Notes: generated from the letters alone by a model not told the origin. Shown: positions 1-16,895, counted from the stretch's first letter. The stretch is 64,000 nucleotides of DNA from Margaritifera margaritifera (GCA_029931535.1 JAQPZY010001419.1:1768501-1832500), one strand, 5' to 3'. Made by a program: numbers and translations.

Positions 1-129
1 TTGACGTGATCCCTTCTTACATCAGTGACCAGTTGTAAACATAATCTGCCTTGTCAGCTTATATGTTCCGTAGAGATTTAGGGCGCTTGTAAAGAGGATT
101 CATATCTATATTTAGCATCGTTTATATAT

Positions 130-167
<38 letters not shown>

Positions 168-785
168 CTGTATACATTTCAAAATCCAGCTGAGTCCCTT
201 TGTCAAGAAAACGAATGTCTTTTTTCATCTGACAGAATTATATTTCCTAAAGATGTTTTCACTACTTTCAACCACATTCATCAAAGGTGAAACATTAATA
301 TATTTCGAAATAGAGGCCAATATTATATTTCTCAGACATGGCAATATAATTTTAAATTGAAAAGCTTGGAAGATATTAGATTCCTAAACCAACTATAAAA
401 TAGCATAGCTTTTATAGGTTATGACCCACAAGTCTCGAGGGTGCAATACGGTGCCCCGATTACAGTAGAGAAAACATAACAATAACAAATCCTAAAATCT
501 CATACCCTTAAAAAGAAAACTTTTATCTAACTTTGAGTAGAAAGATTTGAACTATAGTGCCGACATTTACAGGAGCGAACACTACACGCAGAAGTAGTAT
601 GTTTTTTCTAATCAAAATTGTTTTACTCTATAAGTAAATACTTCTAAAGTCAATCATGAAACATTTCGCAATTTTGAATTGAGAAGATTCGTGGATTAAT
701 ATAAAGTAACAGGTTAAATTTGATACAACTACCCAGACTGATATTGAACTTATATTTAACAATATCAATGACGATCGTGTAAACT
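1..785. other. Gene-free AT-rich DNA
   Basis: No coding pattern or recognisable repeat is visible apart from a poly-T run at 132-162. Confidence 0.6.
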
Positions 786-789
786 ATGA

Positions 790-1000
790 AGATATTGTCT
801 CTTATTCAACAAGTAATACCCCCTGCATGTCGTAAGAGTCGACTAATGGAGACTGGAGCCGTTGTGACTCTGTTGTTAACTTTCTGGACTTGCGATCGAT
901 CAAGTACTGGTTCAACTCTACCATTGCATCAGCCTGGGTCAAGGTACTTTACTCCAATTGCCTCGCCGCTTAATATTTTTTGTCAATCTTGTAAAAATTG
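790..1000 (+). repeat. Degenerate tRNA-derived SINE relic
   Basis: The stretch starts with a 'gcatgtcgtaagagtcgacta' type block (822-842), also seen near 1450 and, inverted, near 11180. It continues into a B-box-like 'ggttcaactct' at about 909 and then 'gcctgggtcaaggtacttta', the same body found in the better copy at 1486-1682. It is too diverged to define ends or a target duplication. I infer an old copy of the same SINE family. Confidence 0.5.
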
Positions 1001-1121
1001 CGGATTAAAAGTACATTTGACATTCACGTACTATTAATTCAATATTATTAATGATTACTGATTGAAATAATTAATCTACAGCAGCCTAATTAATTTCTCA
1101 ATTCATTAATTTAAGTTGTCC

Positions 1122-1124
<3 letters not shown>

Positions 1125-1189
<65 letters not shown>
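1125..1189. repeat. (CT)n microsatellite
   Basis: About 65 bp of uninterrupted CT dinucleotides. Confidence 0.98.
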
Positions 1190-1191
<2 letters not shown>

Positions 1192-1485
1192 TTGGCTTCA
1201 TCGTCATATGCCATGCATTTTACAGTTCTTAGCAAAGCCGAAATGTTGCAATTAAATTATTCCAACATGAGTATTCGTCTGATCTATTTCCTTTCAGAAT
1301 CCAATATTAGATACTGATAACAGTCAGATTGTATGGCTCTTCCAGCCACATCAATGTACCGCACATAATTTCCTTTTACAATCAACTTCCTTTTCCAAGT
1401 TCAACCTGCAGTTTCGTGGATGTAGAAAAGGCCCAATGTACCCTTTTATCATGTCGTCCTTTATCATGTCAAAGGAGACGACTGA

Positions 1486-1682
1486 TAGTGGCAGGAGTCG
1501 CGGTAGATCGGTGGTTGGCGTGCAGGGCTCGTGACCGAAAGGGTGAAGGTTCGAATCCTACCACTAGAGCAGCCCGAATAGGCTACTGTGGTGCGTCCTT
1601 GGGCAAGTTACGTTCTTCCAATTGCTCGGCACTTAATAACATAGTCGTGTTGCTGTGCCGTAAAACACCAAACCAAACCTTT
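1486..1682 (+). repeat. tRNA-derived SINE
   Basis: The head resembles a tRNA: a weak A box ('tagatcggtgg') and an exact B box 'ggttcgaatcc' at about 1549-1559, about 45 bp apart. The body follows as 'gtgcgtccttgggcaag'. The tail is AC-rich, 'aaacaccaaaccaaacc'. This head-body-tail layout is that of a pol III-transcribed SINE. It is not a working tRNA gene, because the acceptor and anticodon stems do not fold well. A 127-codon open frame over it (1329-1712) is a chance reading. Confidence 0.8.
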
Positions 1683-1689
1683 TCCAGTC

Positions 1690-3390
1690 AATCAGATATA
1701 ATTCCCCCTTAAAAGCACCATGTAATGAATGTGTCCTAGCAGAACATGAAAAATTTGAGTTCACATAATGAAAATAATAAAAAAACTCCCAACTGCTCCC
1801 CCCTTCGCCTGGAGTCAGGGGGCAATTAACTATTTGCTCAGTATTACGTACTCTCCAAGTTTACGCGTTTTCTCTGATGCAAAAATAGACTGTTAGAATT
1901 CTTCTTTTGATGTACTGAGTCTGTCTTTAATTTCTGTACTCAGTCAGTTTCATGACTATGATCACTTTCTGTGTGTCCACGTTGTTCTTTCTGTTTTTCT
2001 GAATATGAGTCTGTTTTATTGACGCCGTCGTCCATATGCCTTTCGGTCTTAGTAACAAAAGATTTTTTAGAAAATAAATTTTATTTCCGAAAACCCGTTT
2101 TAAGAATAGTACACTACTTGTGTATTGAAAATATGAATTTACACACATTATCCTTTTGTAATAATCGAAATTCTCTTTTTGATACATGCACACATAGGCG
2201 AATATGTTGAATGTGTTGTTTGAATGTGTAGATAGAGTACTACTGTCCAGGTCCATTCGAGTTGGCCACCTCGATGTTTCTCTGGGCAAGGCACTTTACC
2301 CAGATTGTCTCAGCACGATATAACCTTTCATATGCATGTGAATATGAAAGTCTCTGTCTATGCCAATGTTATTGCCAATATTATTGAATGTTGGTATTTT
2401 GTCCTGGGAAATGAAAATTCCAAACAGATATTTTAAAATACTTCTAGGTTCCTTTGTTCGATCTATCTCTTCATAAACTGGAACTTCTAAACGTAGGTAA
2501 AGTGAGAAATCTCCGACCTGAATTATAGGGATTTTTTTTTTTACGGAAGCCTGATTTATATACAAACTTAGGCAAATGCTCTTGTGCCTTCGCAGTTATA
2601 TTCGACAGGAAACAAAGTTTTATAATAAATCTAAACTCAGCATCAACCAATTTAAAGATCAGACAAAGATTAGTCGCTGTACTTAAAACGAAAACAATGG
2701 AACAGTGCTTCATTACACTACAAAAGCAAGCTTATGCAAACACTATCTATTTTTGCCTTCTGTGCAATTGTATTATTTACGTTTTCTTTCTGTGCAAGAT
2801 AATATCAAGAGATAGCATGTAGCAGTCATGTACCAGATAGGGCGTGTGTCTAAAAGATATAAATGATTCGAATTTACTCCTTTCTTTTACATTATGTGAT
2901 AAAAATTATGGAAATATATAATATCAAGATATACCAGTTATTCTTTTGAGGGGCACCTTTCGAGATATTGACTGCGTTGTTGCGTTAAATTTGGTTAATT
3001 GGGCCTATCGCAAATTGTCAATCAATCACTACTCATGAGTGATTGAAACTGAATAGTACTATCATCGTCAGCTCAGATAAAATAATCACGTAACAGCATA
3101 AATGTCAGAGCATTTGGGCCTGTTGTCCTATTAAAATGGCATATCGTTTGAATAGTACATACTTTTACAATAAAATAAGGAATCTTTCGTTCTGTAGAGA
3201 TTTAATGGGTATTTAACCTTCTAGCATCAAGATGGTGACGCTGGTGCCAAGATGGCGCCTTGATGATTTTTCGCTCTCAAATACATAGTCACAGCATTGA
3301 AAGCATAAATTATTTAGATTTATTTTTCAGTAGATGGAACGTGGAACGACAGCAACAGCTGCAGATGCAGTAGTATAGTACAGCTGTTCT
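1690..3390. other. No gene seen; AT-rich DNA with one SINE tail
   Basis: Short open frames on both strands have no recognisable motif. The only repeat I can name is the SINE tail at 2238-2325. Confidence 0.5.
2238..2325 (+). repeat. SINE body fragment
   Basis: The string 'ctctgggcaaggcactttac' followed by 'cagcacgatataacc' matches the body and tail of the SINE family at 1486-1682. The tRNA-like head is missing or unrecognisable. Confidence 0.6.
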
Positions 3391-3397
3391 CCTCTTA

Positions 3398-3450
3398 AGA
3401 GGCCACCCCTTCTAAAGTAAAAAATGTCCTTATAAAATGGGGTGGCCTCT
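3398..3450. repeat. Perfect 12-bp inverted repeat, possible mini-MITE
   Basis: 'agaggccacccc' at 3398-3409 is exactly reverse-complementary to 'ggggtggcctct' at 3439-3450, with a 29-bp AT-rich spacer. The left arm overlaps a second palindrome, 'cctcttaagagg'. It could be a tiny transposon derivative or a stem-loop; no target duplication is evident. Confidence 0.5.
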
Positions 3451-4029
3451 ACTGAGTGAGGGGGCACTTTGTAGTAGTGTTGTCGGTCGTCGTCGTCTTC
3501 GTGGTAATAGCAGTAGTTATATTCTTCGTTGTTGTCATAGTAATTATAGTAGTAGTTCTTGTTGTTGCTGTTTCATAGCTTTTTTTTGTTTTTTTTTTGT
3601 TTTTTTTTTTGAAGCTGCAATTGTAGTGTAAAATAAAATGCATCGAAAGCTCATACCTTAGCAGCAAGAAAAGTATTTTAAATTCAGTAGAATATCCTAA
3701 TTTTAATTTTTTTCTAGGGACTCCTTGCTCCACCTAAATCGAGATCCTGCGTATATAATACTAAATACCAACTGTTTATAAAAGGTAAAATTCACTGGGA
3801 GTCCATGATTGAAAATGCACGTGTTTAGCGAAACAGGCCTCTAGGTTAAATGATTATGATCAGTGGGTATTTTTGCCGACTTTTGTATGCTGCTAAATAA
3901 GCAGGGAACTTTAAGAAAACTAGAGGAATGGTGAGAAAAATTGCTCACATACATATTCCCTCGCCTCTGCCCTATCCCACCCCGACCACATCATGGAGAT
4001 GAGTCTATAATACAAAAGGTGTATACCTC

Positions 4030-5400
4030 TTCCGAAAAAAAAAATGTAAGTACAATAATTAGACAACATGCATTTCTTATGGTGATGAGCATAGTATGTA
4101 TTATGTTTCACAATAATCCAGTGAAAACTGCAATAATAAACACATTGACAAATTTATATCATATATTGCATCCAGATAAAGTACAAAAGAGCAATAACTC
4201 TTTTAAAAATCGAGGAAGCACAAAGATTTGTTAATATGTGATATTTTAGATAATAGCCATTATGCGTACCAAGCTTCACAGCGATCGATATAAAACTGCA
4301 AGACAAGTTGCGCTCATAAGATTATGTCTTACGTTGCATTCAGTTCCAAATCAAAAATGAGTAACAACTCCTAACAAAATTGCAGGAACACAATGAATTA
4401 TTGATGTGCGCATCTTCAGATGATGACCATATATGTACCATGTTTCACAGTGATCCATCAAAACTGCGGGAGTAGTTGCGTTCATAAGACTCTGCAATAC
4501 ACTGCATTCATCTAGAAGACTAAAACGGCAATAACTCTAGCAAAAATTGTGGATGGAAAGTAATTTGTCGACATGCAAGCCTTCGAATGATGACCATAGC
4601 ATGTGCAAAGTTTAATGGCGATCAATTAAAAACTGCGAGACCAGTTGCATTCACATGTTAATGTCAGTCACTGCATCAGGCTCTGCGTCATCGTAATAGC
4701 ACAGTGATTTGTCAATATGCACATCTTCAGACGATAGCCATCAAATTCCCCAAGTTCCAAGGCGAGCCAATGAACTCTGTGAGACTAGCGTTGTTCGCAA
4801 GATTGTGTCACAGTCGATATTCCGCTGTTAGTCAAGAAGAGTAATAACACTGACAATAATGGGAGTCATCTGTACATATGGGCATTTTCCTATGATGATC
4901 ATAATTTGTACCAAGTTTCACAGCAATCCTTCAAAAACTCCGAGACTAGTTGCGTTCGCAACATTCTGCAATACACTGCAATTCACTGCATTCACCTGCA
5001 AAACAAAACAAGGCAATAGCTGTCGCAAAAATTGTCGGAGCAAAGTGATTTGTTGACATGCTCATATTCAGATAATGACCATAACATTTTCCAAGTTTCA
5101 ATGCTATCTAATAAAAACATTGAGACTCGCTGCGTTCACAATATGCTGTCATACACAACATCCAGCTCCAAGTCAGAAAGAGAAACGACACTAAAAAAAA
5201 ATCGCAGGAGCACAGTGATTTGTCGATATATGTGTGATGGTCATAATATTTACTATGTTGGTGGCACTATCAAAAACTGTGGGGCTTGTCCCTCTTACAA
5301 GATTGTTTGCCAGTTGGAAGGGTGGAAGGACGGACGGACACGGAGATTCCTATATATCCCAGCCTCCATAATATTGTCACATTATAGAAGGTGGTGAATC
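4030..5400 (+). repeat. Satellite array, ~165-bp monomer, about eight units
   Basis: The phrase 'gatgaccata...ccaagtttcacagcgatc' recurs at about 4083, 4251, 4422, 4588, 4731, 4893, 5062 and 5232, so the mean period is about 164 bp. Each unit also repeats 'aaaactgcgagac.agttgcgttcacaag', 'acactgcattca' and 'ggagcacagtgatttgtcgacatg'. Units are diverged. The array ends in a GGAC-type short repeat and 'acacggagattcctatat' at about 5330-5360. Open frames inside it (for example 5032-5397) are by-products of the repeat. Confidence 0.85.
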
Positions 5401-9455
<4,055 letters not shown>

Positions 9456-9567
9456 CACAGTAACGCGATCTTGATTGCTAGATCACGTCGAGTTGTCAGC
9501 ATTTGAAAATCCGGATTTTTATGCTGACAACGAGACGTGATCTAGCAATCAAAATCACATTACTGTG
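9456..9567. mobile_element. Palindromic MITE-like hairpin, ~112 bp
   Basis: The left arm begins 'cacagtaacgcgatcttgat' and the right arm, reverse-complemented, begins 'cacagtaatgtgattttgat'. The arms stay nearly complementary over about 50 bp into a central 'aaaatccggatttt'. TA dinucleotides flank the element (tta at 9452-9454, tta at 9568-9570), as for a Tc1/mariner-type MITE. No coding capacity. The transposase superfamily is inferred only from the TA flanks. Confidence 0.75.
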
Positions 9568-11029
9568 TTAATGATATTTTTGTTATATACCTTTCAATTT
9601 TCAGATAATTTAATAAAATCACTATATGTAGTTGAAAAACACAAGAAATTGCTAAACATTTCAACCACTATAATACGAACTTCATCTTAAAGCATAAACC
9701 GAATTACTTTTTGAAAGGCTGACATGCGCATGAATATTAGTTTTATGAATAAAGTTTGTGAAACAACGCTCGCTCAGTTTGACTACCATCACTGTCAATA
9801 ACACGAATTCTTCGACGCTTGAGGGCAGACTACTCATATATGTGATTCACAGTCATTGTGCAGTTCTGAAATTTTGCATCACGGAAGTTTTCACCAGCTG
9901 AATGACTGGATGTTTCTTTTAGAGGCCAGATCGAATGTGGTTAAACTGTTTCGGGTGGGACATTGTGAGAGGCTCCGATGGGAACTTGACAAGGGAATGA
10001 AAACATTATTTTGACAGTTATTTACAACCGGATTGGAGAAATTGTTGGAACTTGATGGTACAAATTTGTTGCAGAGAATATTACTCATTTATAATTTCAA
10101 ATTCATCCATTATGCGTGAAACACACCAACGTTACCATTTATGAATTTCCGTAAATGGGTGTACTGTACAACTGTAATGTTTTGGTACGCGATTTCCGAA
10201 TATGATTTTGTTTCAGACGAACATTTTGGCAATATTTTACTACTTCAAAATAAAGGGAAAATGCTTTTTTATTGTTGTTGTGACAAAAACATGGTTTATA
10301 CCTTTCAGATATTTTACATATAACGCAAGGTTTCTTAACTAAAGTCGCTGTGAGAGCTTTGTTTACTGCTAGTGTTGGCATTCCATCGCTAGGGGCGCTG
10401 CTATTGTCACAAGGAAACCTCGAGGATAAAGTAGTCTCAGCCTCGTTTGAGAGTATGGTGATAGGGGTTTGGAAAACGATAGTATCGTTTTCCTGCTTCT
10501 AGGAAATGACTGTAAAATTCAGGCTCTTTCTTGGGTAAAAAATTGGTAGGTGTATAATAACTTTTGTTATTGCCGCTTGTGCATCAGTAACGGATGACCT
10601 AAGGAGAGAAAGTGTGAAATAAGAAATATACGTTTGGGAATAAATCTAGACATACCTCAGTCAATGTTGTGTCAGTTATTATGCAAGTAAAAAATTTATA
10701 TCATCTAAGAATATCTTTGTACATATTTAACAATATTGACACTCTTTATTTACCTAAGTAACAAATCATTTTATGACTTACAAGTCATGCAATAAATAAG
10801 GCCAGATAAGATGTCTTCCTTCGGCTCCAAAAAGCAGTAGCCATTCCAGTATATCTTAGGCTTTGGCAAGTCTGCTTCAAGAAAAGGAAAACAGGAATAC
10901 TTATTACGAAATAGCTCGGGCAAAATTAATTGAAATTGAATACTGGACCGATGAACTATGCGTGTATGCCTGTCTACTTGTCTGTCTGTACATAGGCATT
11001 CATGTATATATGTATATACGTATGTATAG
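9568..11029. other. No gene or repeat recognised
   Basis: Short open frames (for example 9891-10088 minus and 10139-10381 minus) have no recognisable motif and no supporting context. Confidence 0.5.
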
Positions 11030-11230
11030 GGTTTAATGGCTCATTGGGACAACTCTGGCTATAAGGTGCCGAGTAAAAGTTACCAATTAATAATTGGCAA
11101 AGGTAAAAATTGCACAACTCTTTTGGTAGGTAATACTGAATAAAAAGCAAACACGTTACCCTCCATCAGTCGCCTCTTGCGAAATGCAGGAGGGAAATAG
11201 AGCCTTTTATACATTCCCGAGCCCGCTGGG
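11030..11230 (-). repeat. Antisense SINE relic
   Basis: Read on the minus strand, the stretch contains the family block related to 'gcatgtcgtaagaggcgact' (plus strand 'agtcgcctcttgcgaaatgc' at about 11168) and a tail resembling 'gccgtaaaaccaaac'. It is highly diverged. Confidence 0.45.
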
Positions 11231-11474
11231 GAAACAATATATTAAAATACATGGAGCTTTTTCAATTTGCAAGAATACAAATGATCCTTTTAATTATAAA
11301 GTAAGTATTAATCCTGTATTCGAGGAGCAACACTTATATTTTTCTTTACATTTCCAATGTTTCTGCCCTAAATGAAACTTGCAACGTGGCCATATCTTTA
11401 TTATCTGTACTAAATTATGTCTTTAATAAATGTGCAATACTTAAAATGTTCACATTATCCTACATTCACCAATA

Positions 11475-11665
11475 GGAGTTGCGGTAGCTCAGTTGGAAGA
11501 GCGACTGACTCATAATCCAAAGGTCGCATGTTAGATACCCGCCCAGGCCAGCCAGGGTCGGTGTGTCCTTGGAAAAGGCGCTTGGCTCCCATTTCCTTGG
11601 TATGATATAGCCAATAATGTGATAAAATTGCCGTTTAAACCAACAACAACATTCACTGACGCTAT
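11475..11665 (+). repeat. tRNA-derived SINE with CAT anticodon-like loop
   Basis: 'gttgcggtagctcagttgga' is a clear tRNA A box (tagctcagttgg) with a correctly placed anticodon-like loop 'ctcataa' (CAT). The B-box position is degraded ('tgttagatacc'). The body 'tgtgtccttggaaaaggcgc' and the tail 'aaaccaacaacaac' match the SINE type at 1486-1682, so this is a retroposed copy and not a tRNA-Met gene. Confidence 0.7.
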
Positions 11666-11940
11666 TATAAAGGATATGTATATATGTTCATCAAACACAT
11701 CTTTAAGGACTACTGTCCATGCTGTAGAGAGATAACCTTTGTAAGACAATCACCACTGTCATGGGTTCTCTCAAATGCAGTCTGCGTGTTTGTGAACCTC
11801 AGACCTTTACAGGCGACCTAAAATGTTCAACGTCATATGGTTTATTGACACTTGATTCAGTAATTCAGACCTCAGCCCCATAATGCCATATAGTGTTGAA
11901 TAATTAGTACCAATTGTATTGATGCCGCTGCAAATGAATT

Positions 11941-12500
11941 CACATTGTGAACTATATTTTAGTATGTGCCTAAGGCCTGAATTACGGAATAAAGTTTCAG
12001 TATTAATGTCAATATCAGTACTATATCTGGTTTACACATTATTAACTATATTTTAGTATGGCCCTAAGGCCTGAATTGCGGAATAAAGTGTCAGTATTAA
12101 TGTCAATATCAGTACTATATCTGGTTTACACATTATTAACTATATTTTAGTATGGGCCTAAGGCCTGAATTGCGGAATAAAGTGTCCGTATCAGTATTTT
12201 GTCTAGTTTAACTGTACAAATTATGAACAATATTGTATTATGGGCCTGAGGCATGAATTATGGAATAAAGTGTCATTATCAGTATTGTATCTGGTTTAAT
12301 TGTACACATTGTGAACTATATTGTATTATGGGCCTGAGGCCTGAATTACCGAATCAAGTGTCAGTATTAGTGTCGGTATCAGTATAGTATCTGGTTTAAT
12401 TGCACATAGTATGAACTATATTGTATTATGGACGTGAGGTCTGAATTACGGAATAAAGTGTCAGTATTAATGTTATCAGTACTGTATCTGGTTTAACTGT
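11941..12500 (+). repeat. Tandem repeat, six units of 88-100 bp
   Basis: The phrase 'aactatattttagtatgggc' begins units at about 11950, 12044, 12138, 12226, 12314 and 12414. Each unit contains 'ctaaggcctgaatta' (or 'ctgaggcctgaatta'), 'ggaataaagtgtcagtatta' and 'gtatctggttta'. Units 1-3 share 'ttttag' and 'ctaagg', while units 4-6 share 'ttgtat' and 'ctgagg'. The array therefore has two subfamilies. Confidence 0.9.
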
Positions 12501-12758
12501 AAGATCTGCATGATTTTGTATTTTTGACAAGAAAATCAGTTCTCAAAGTGATAGACTTGAACTACACTTTTTTCCTATAGGAACAAAATACTTCTATTTA
12601 ATGTTTTATTTGTCAATTCCGTTCTACTATTGGAACCCTAAAGAAGACAATACACATGAAATTTGTTTCTACAACTAACTTCTGACTAATTAAACGTTGG
12701 TTAGTACGCTGCAGCCTCAAAAAACAGCACTACGATCTGAATCAGCTACTAGTATGTG

Positions 12759-12759
<1 letters not shown>

Positions 12760-12810
<51 letters not shown>
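12760..12810. repeat. (TA)n-(TG)n microsatellite
   Basis: A short TA run is followed by about 38 bp of TG. Confidence 0.97.
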
Positions 12811-12813
<3 letters not shown>

Positions 12814-15708
12814 CCATAATAATGCAATAATACTGACATGTTTATACATAAATGACCCTCCCATGCGATCCTTGTGACGCACTCATGCTTTTCCTCAGCA
12901 TTTGTATTTATTATCTTTTTTTCTACAAAAATCTTCTTTCTGTGACGTCAATTTCATTGCGAATTAAACGTGGCCTTCGTGTAATTGAGCGGGGAAAAAA
13001 AGCAGTGGTTGAGATTTTCTCAAGTTTTTATTATTTTGATGTATGGAAGTAGAAAAGTAAACGATTCATTATTTTGACTGATTACCTTATTTGACTTTTA
13101 TACTATGTTTAGAAAATCAATTTACTTCAAATCACCTGTTTCTGGCGCATGCGAAAATATCTTTCTTACAAAGTTTTATGAAGAAAAGAATCCATTTCTA
13201 TTTCAGTCATAATCTTGACAATCTGCAGATTTTTTTATTTTTTAAAAAAAATTGGACATTATGTGACGATGTAAGTATGCGAATAGTCGGTATTTCATTA
13301 TATCGTCATATTTCATAATACTTTCTTGAAACTGACCTATCGCCAGAGCAGACATAATCACGCCCTACTCATTAGCATAGCACATCATATAAAATGAAAG
13401 TAGTTTATGTTAGCACCTTCCTAATGTGAATTAATGTTAATATTTTAGTGATGACTGAAAATTTCATGAAAAATGGTTGAAAAATGTTTAAGTTATGACG
13501 ATTTGAATTTGTACATGATATATAGTGGCAGTCCGATAGGTGACGTAGAACAGGCCTAAAAGTCTGTCAAGCTGCCAGTGTGCTTGCAAATCACGTGATG
13601 CCCACATCTTTGCCAGCGAGAGCATTGGTCGGTGGATCCGGCACGTGTTAGTTTTTGAGTGACATATGGTATGGCGACACATTAAATTAACGATTGAACG
13701 ATTAACTTCTTCTTCAATGTTTTTGATAGATGTAAATAACAGTAACAAAGACACAACAATAGTCTAAATTTATAAAATAGATATAACTTTATGCAATTTC
13801 GACGATAAATTAAGTATTTCTACATAGAAAATATACACTACTAATTTTCATATCCAGTTTTATTGCTGAGAGGGAAATAATGCAAGAAGATTAGCTAGGT
13901 TATATTACCTACCATAACAAAGGCAGATTCTGCTGTAAGAATCTGTAGCGAACATTTATTTTCGTTTCATTGCCCAGCAACACTAGGTTTATTAGGAAAT
14001 ATACATCGTAAAAGAATACCACGCTGCAGAGGAAATGATATATGCTTGTCTGTTCAAGATCACAATACTTCATACTGACATAACACCAGGCCATAAAATG
14101 TGTATGTTACAACTGAATTTACATTTGAATACATTGTATGCGTGATTTTTGATGCGGCGGTCCCAGGTATACGTCGCGTATTCTAGGGAGCAGACACTTA
14201 GATTTACTAATCTAGTTTAGTAAAAGAATAACAGGGGGAGAGATGACAGAGAACTATATAGTACTGAGTGGTGCAAGAAATATCACATTGAACAATGGAT
14301 AGATACGGAACACCATGTAATCTGAAATTAAAAGCTTTAATTATAGTTAGAAAGAAAAAAAAAATATAAAAAAATAAACGGATGTAGATTTTGTGTTTTT
14401 ATGAGCCGTGAGTTGATTCCAGCTATAAATAAAGCATGACTGAATCACTTTCTGACCTACCTTGTTTTTCACTCTACTGTTTGGCTCCAAATAATTATTT
14501 GGTACATTCAATTTCTCATGAAGGATTCAAATTAGAAACTCTGGAATCACCTTCGGTGTAATTTTGAGGAATAAAATTAAAGTATACTCACGTCTACTAT
14601 TAAATTTCAAGTCCAATTTCCAGGAGTAGTTCAGGTAAAAAAAATCCTAATTGATTTTGTTTTCCTTTCTGATCGCTTGTTCGCAGAAATTAAAGCAGAA
14701 CCTTTAAAATAATTCAATTTTTTTTTCTCCACAGACAACGGATTTTTGTAGGCGGCACCGTTATTTCCCGATTCTCAGATTATTTTGCATATTTGTATAA
14801 CGAACGATTAAGCAAAGAAAAATCGATGTCACCAACGACCATTTAACTTCATGGGATCGAGTCCATCACATCACCGGTGCACCGCAACTGTTTTAATCAG
14901 CCCAAAATTCACGCACTTGTTACCTATTGAATTTTCCGAACAGAAGACGGAAATCATATGATTTGTTTCATATTTTACAAGGGAAATCTGTCAACATGAA
15001 TATTTCTCGCTAAAAAAGGTTTTCAACCGTCAGGGACGGATCTAGAAGTATCATTAAGTTGGGCTGTAAACAGATATCCCATACCCTTCGAAAATTAAAT
15101 GGTCGGTCTCTTATGGAACTCGTACTGTTGTAATCGCTTTTTTTTTTTTTTTTTTTTTTTGTTGTTGACATAATTACATTTTCTTCAGTATGATCATGTT
15201 TTGACAACCTTGCAAAGATAGGGTCATTTAACTGTTGTAACAATTCCATTTTTGTAACCATTATACATAACTAATGCATATAATCGGCTTTCTCTTTACA
15301 TTAAAACAATTATTGTTTCTGGAAGAACTGAATACGTCTTCTTTTTTTAAACAGATGACTTTCTGTGTAATATTCGACAATACAAACCAACTTTAAAGAA
15401 TAATCTGTACTTCTGACTACTGTTTGATCTAACGAAAGGTCGCAGCACTGTTCGTATATAACAAAGGTCACCAGTTGTACTATTTTCAAACTGGCACTGG
15501 CGATGTGAGTTTGGCATAAATGGGGAAGCGGTTTAGTGTTGCAAAATTACTGATTGTTTTTTTTTTTTTTTTTTTTTTTTTGTGCAAGAGACAAATTTCA
15601 GCTACTTCACGGGAAGAAGGCTTGAACACTAATTTTACATCCAGCACTGGTGCAGCGCCACTTCGGACATAATGCTTTGTTAACAACAGATGTATAGTCT
15701 GTCATTCC
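12811..15708. other. No gene recognised; poly-T tracts
   Basis: Open frames here are short and motif-free. Poly-T runs occur at about 15139-15161 and 15557-15580. At 15034 'cagggacggatctag' resembles a hAT-type terminus, but I find no partner end. Confidence 0.5.
14037..14125 (+). repeat. Third partial copy of the duplicated-block repeat
   Basis: This stretch ('cttgtctgttcaagatcaca', then 'catactgacataacacca') is a diverged match to 16009-16095 and to 22465-22550, which are the same position in the two duplicated blocks. A component of that block is therefore a dispersed repeat. Confidence 0.6.
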
Positions 15709-16139
15709 TAGTGTGAGTCAATCAAATACATTCCTTCCACTCAACGATGGCGATGCTGAGGAACATTCAGAATTTATGTACGTATTTTATATATTTGGTT
15801 TCCTCAAGACTACAGCACGAGGTCTAAAACTTGCACTCCGAAACAGACGCTTTATTTAATGTATTGCCGAAGAGAGAATGTTACCTAGGTTACATTCGAT
15901 AGGACGTTCGAATGTACCTCGAGCATTTGTTGTCATTTTATTGCACAGATATATACCATTTTAATAGAAACGGGATTGTAAAAAGGTTTCACCGCATTGT
16001 CTAATGGCGATATGTTCGTCTGTTCAGGATCACAAATACTATATACTGACATATCATCCACGATGAAATTTGTGTAGTGTAACTGAATATATTACACCTT
16101 TGCTTTCTATTATGAAATAATTATAGTAGTTTGGAGGTA

Positions 16140-16312
16140 GTGAAGCACAGTTGTTTGGGAGTTTTTGTTGTTGTTCTAGTTTTGTTTTCTTTTTTTGCTT
16201 GTGGTTTTTTTTTGTTTTTGTTCTTGTTTTTGTTGTTGTTGTTGTTGTTTGTTTTGTTTTGTTTTGGGTTTTTTTTTTGTTTGTTTGTTTGTTTGTTTTT
16301 GTTGTTGTTATA
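16140..16312 (+). repeat. T/G-rich low-complexity tract
   Basis: Degenerate TTG and TTTG repeats. Open frames through it encode only F, L, V, C and are not genes. Confidence 0.9.
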
Positions 16313-16818
16313 AATATACCCGAACTGACCAGTATAAAAGAAATTAATTTCTGTTATAAATGTGGCAATCCAGTACTGATATAAATCATAATTATACAGA
16401 ATTTATTTAAGTTCCTCTCTTACACATGTCATAGCATGGCGGACCAGTAATTTTTTCTCTATGACATATATTTTCTAACATAAACTCTGATCTCAAATGC
16501 AGACTTTTAGATGGCCAACACCAAACTTTGAAGCTTAGTTGTCATTTTCCTTTCCTGCAGAAATTCGTGGTCTGAATCAACAGCAAATGTAAGCAACCCT
16601 GCTCATGGATGCTTTTGAATCGGAACTGAATAAATGTTGTCCATCTTGATTGTGAACAATCGTACATAATGAAAACTACAATTTCAGCTTCAGACTTAAG
16701 TAACTTTGAAATTTCAGCTGCATTTTGCTATCTACAACAAGTTGAAGTACCCTGTTCTGTAGAGAGACTCAAATGGCACACGTCAATTTCGACAGCAACA
16801 CATTGATCAACCATGGTT

Positions 16819-16831
16819 CACACACACACAC

Positions 16832-16895
<64 letters not shown>
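16819..16895. repeat. (CA)n-(TA)n microsatellite
   Basis: CA repeat followed by about 60 bp of TA. Confidence 0.97.

Noticed and set aside
11475..11547. Functional tRNA-Met gene
   Set aside because: The A box and anticodon-like loop are good, but the B box is broken and a SINE body and tail follow directly.
15034..15060. hAT-like terminus 'cagggacggatctag'
   Set aside because: No inverted partner end or 8-bp duplication was found; a similar lone sequence at about 40228 also lacks a partner.
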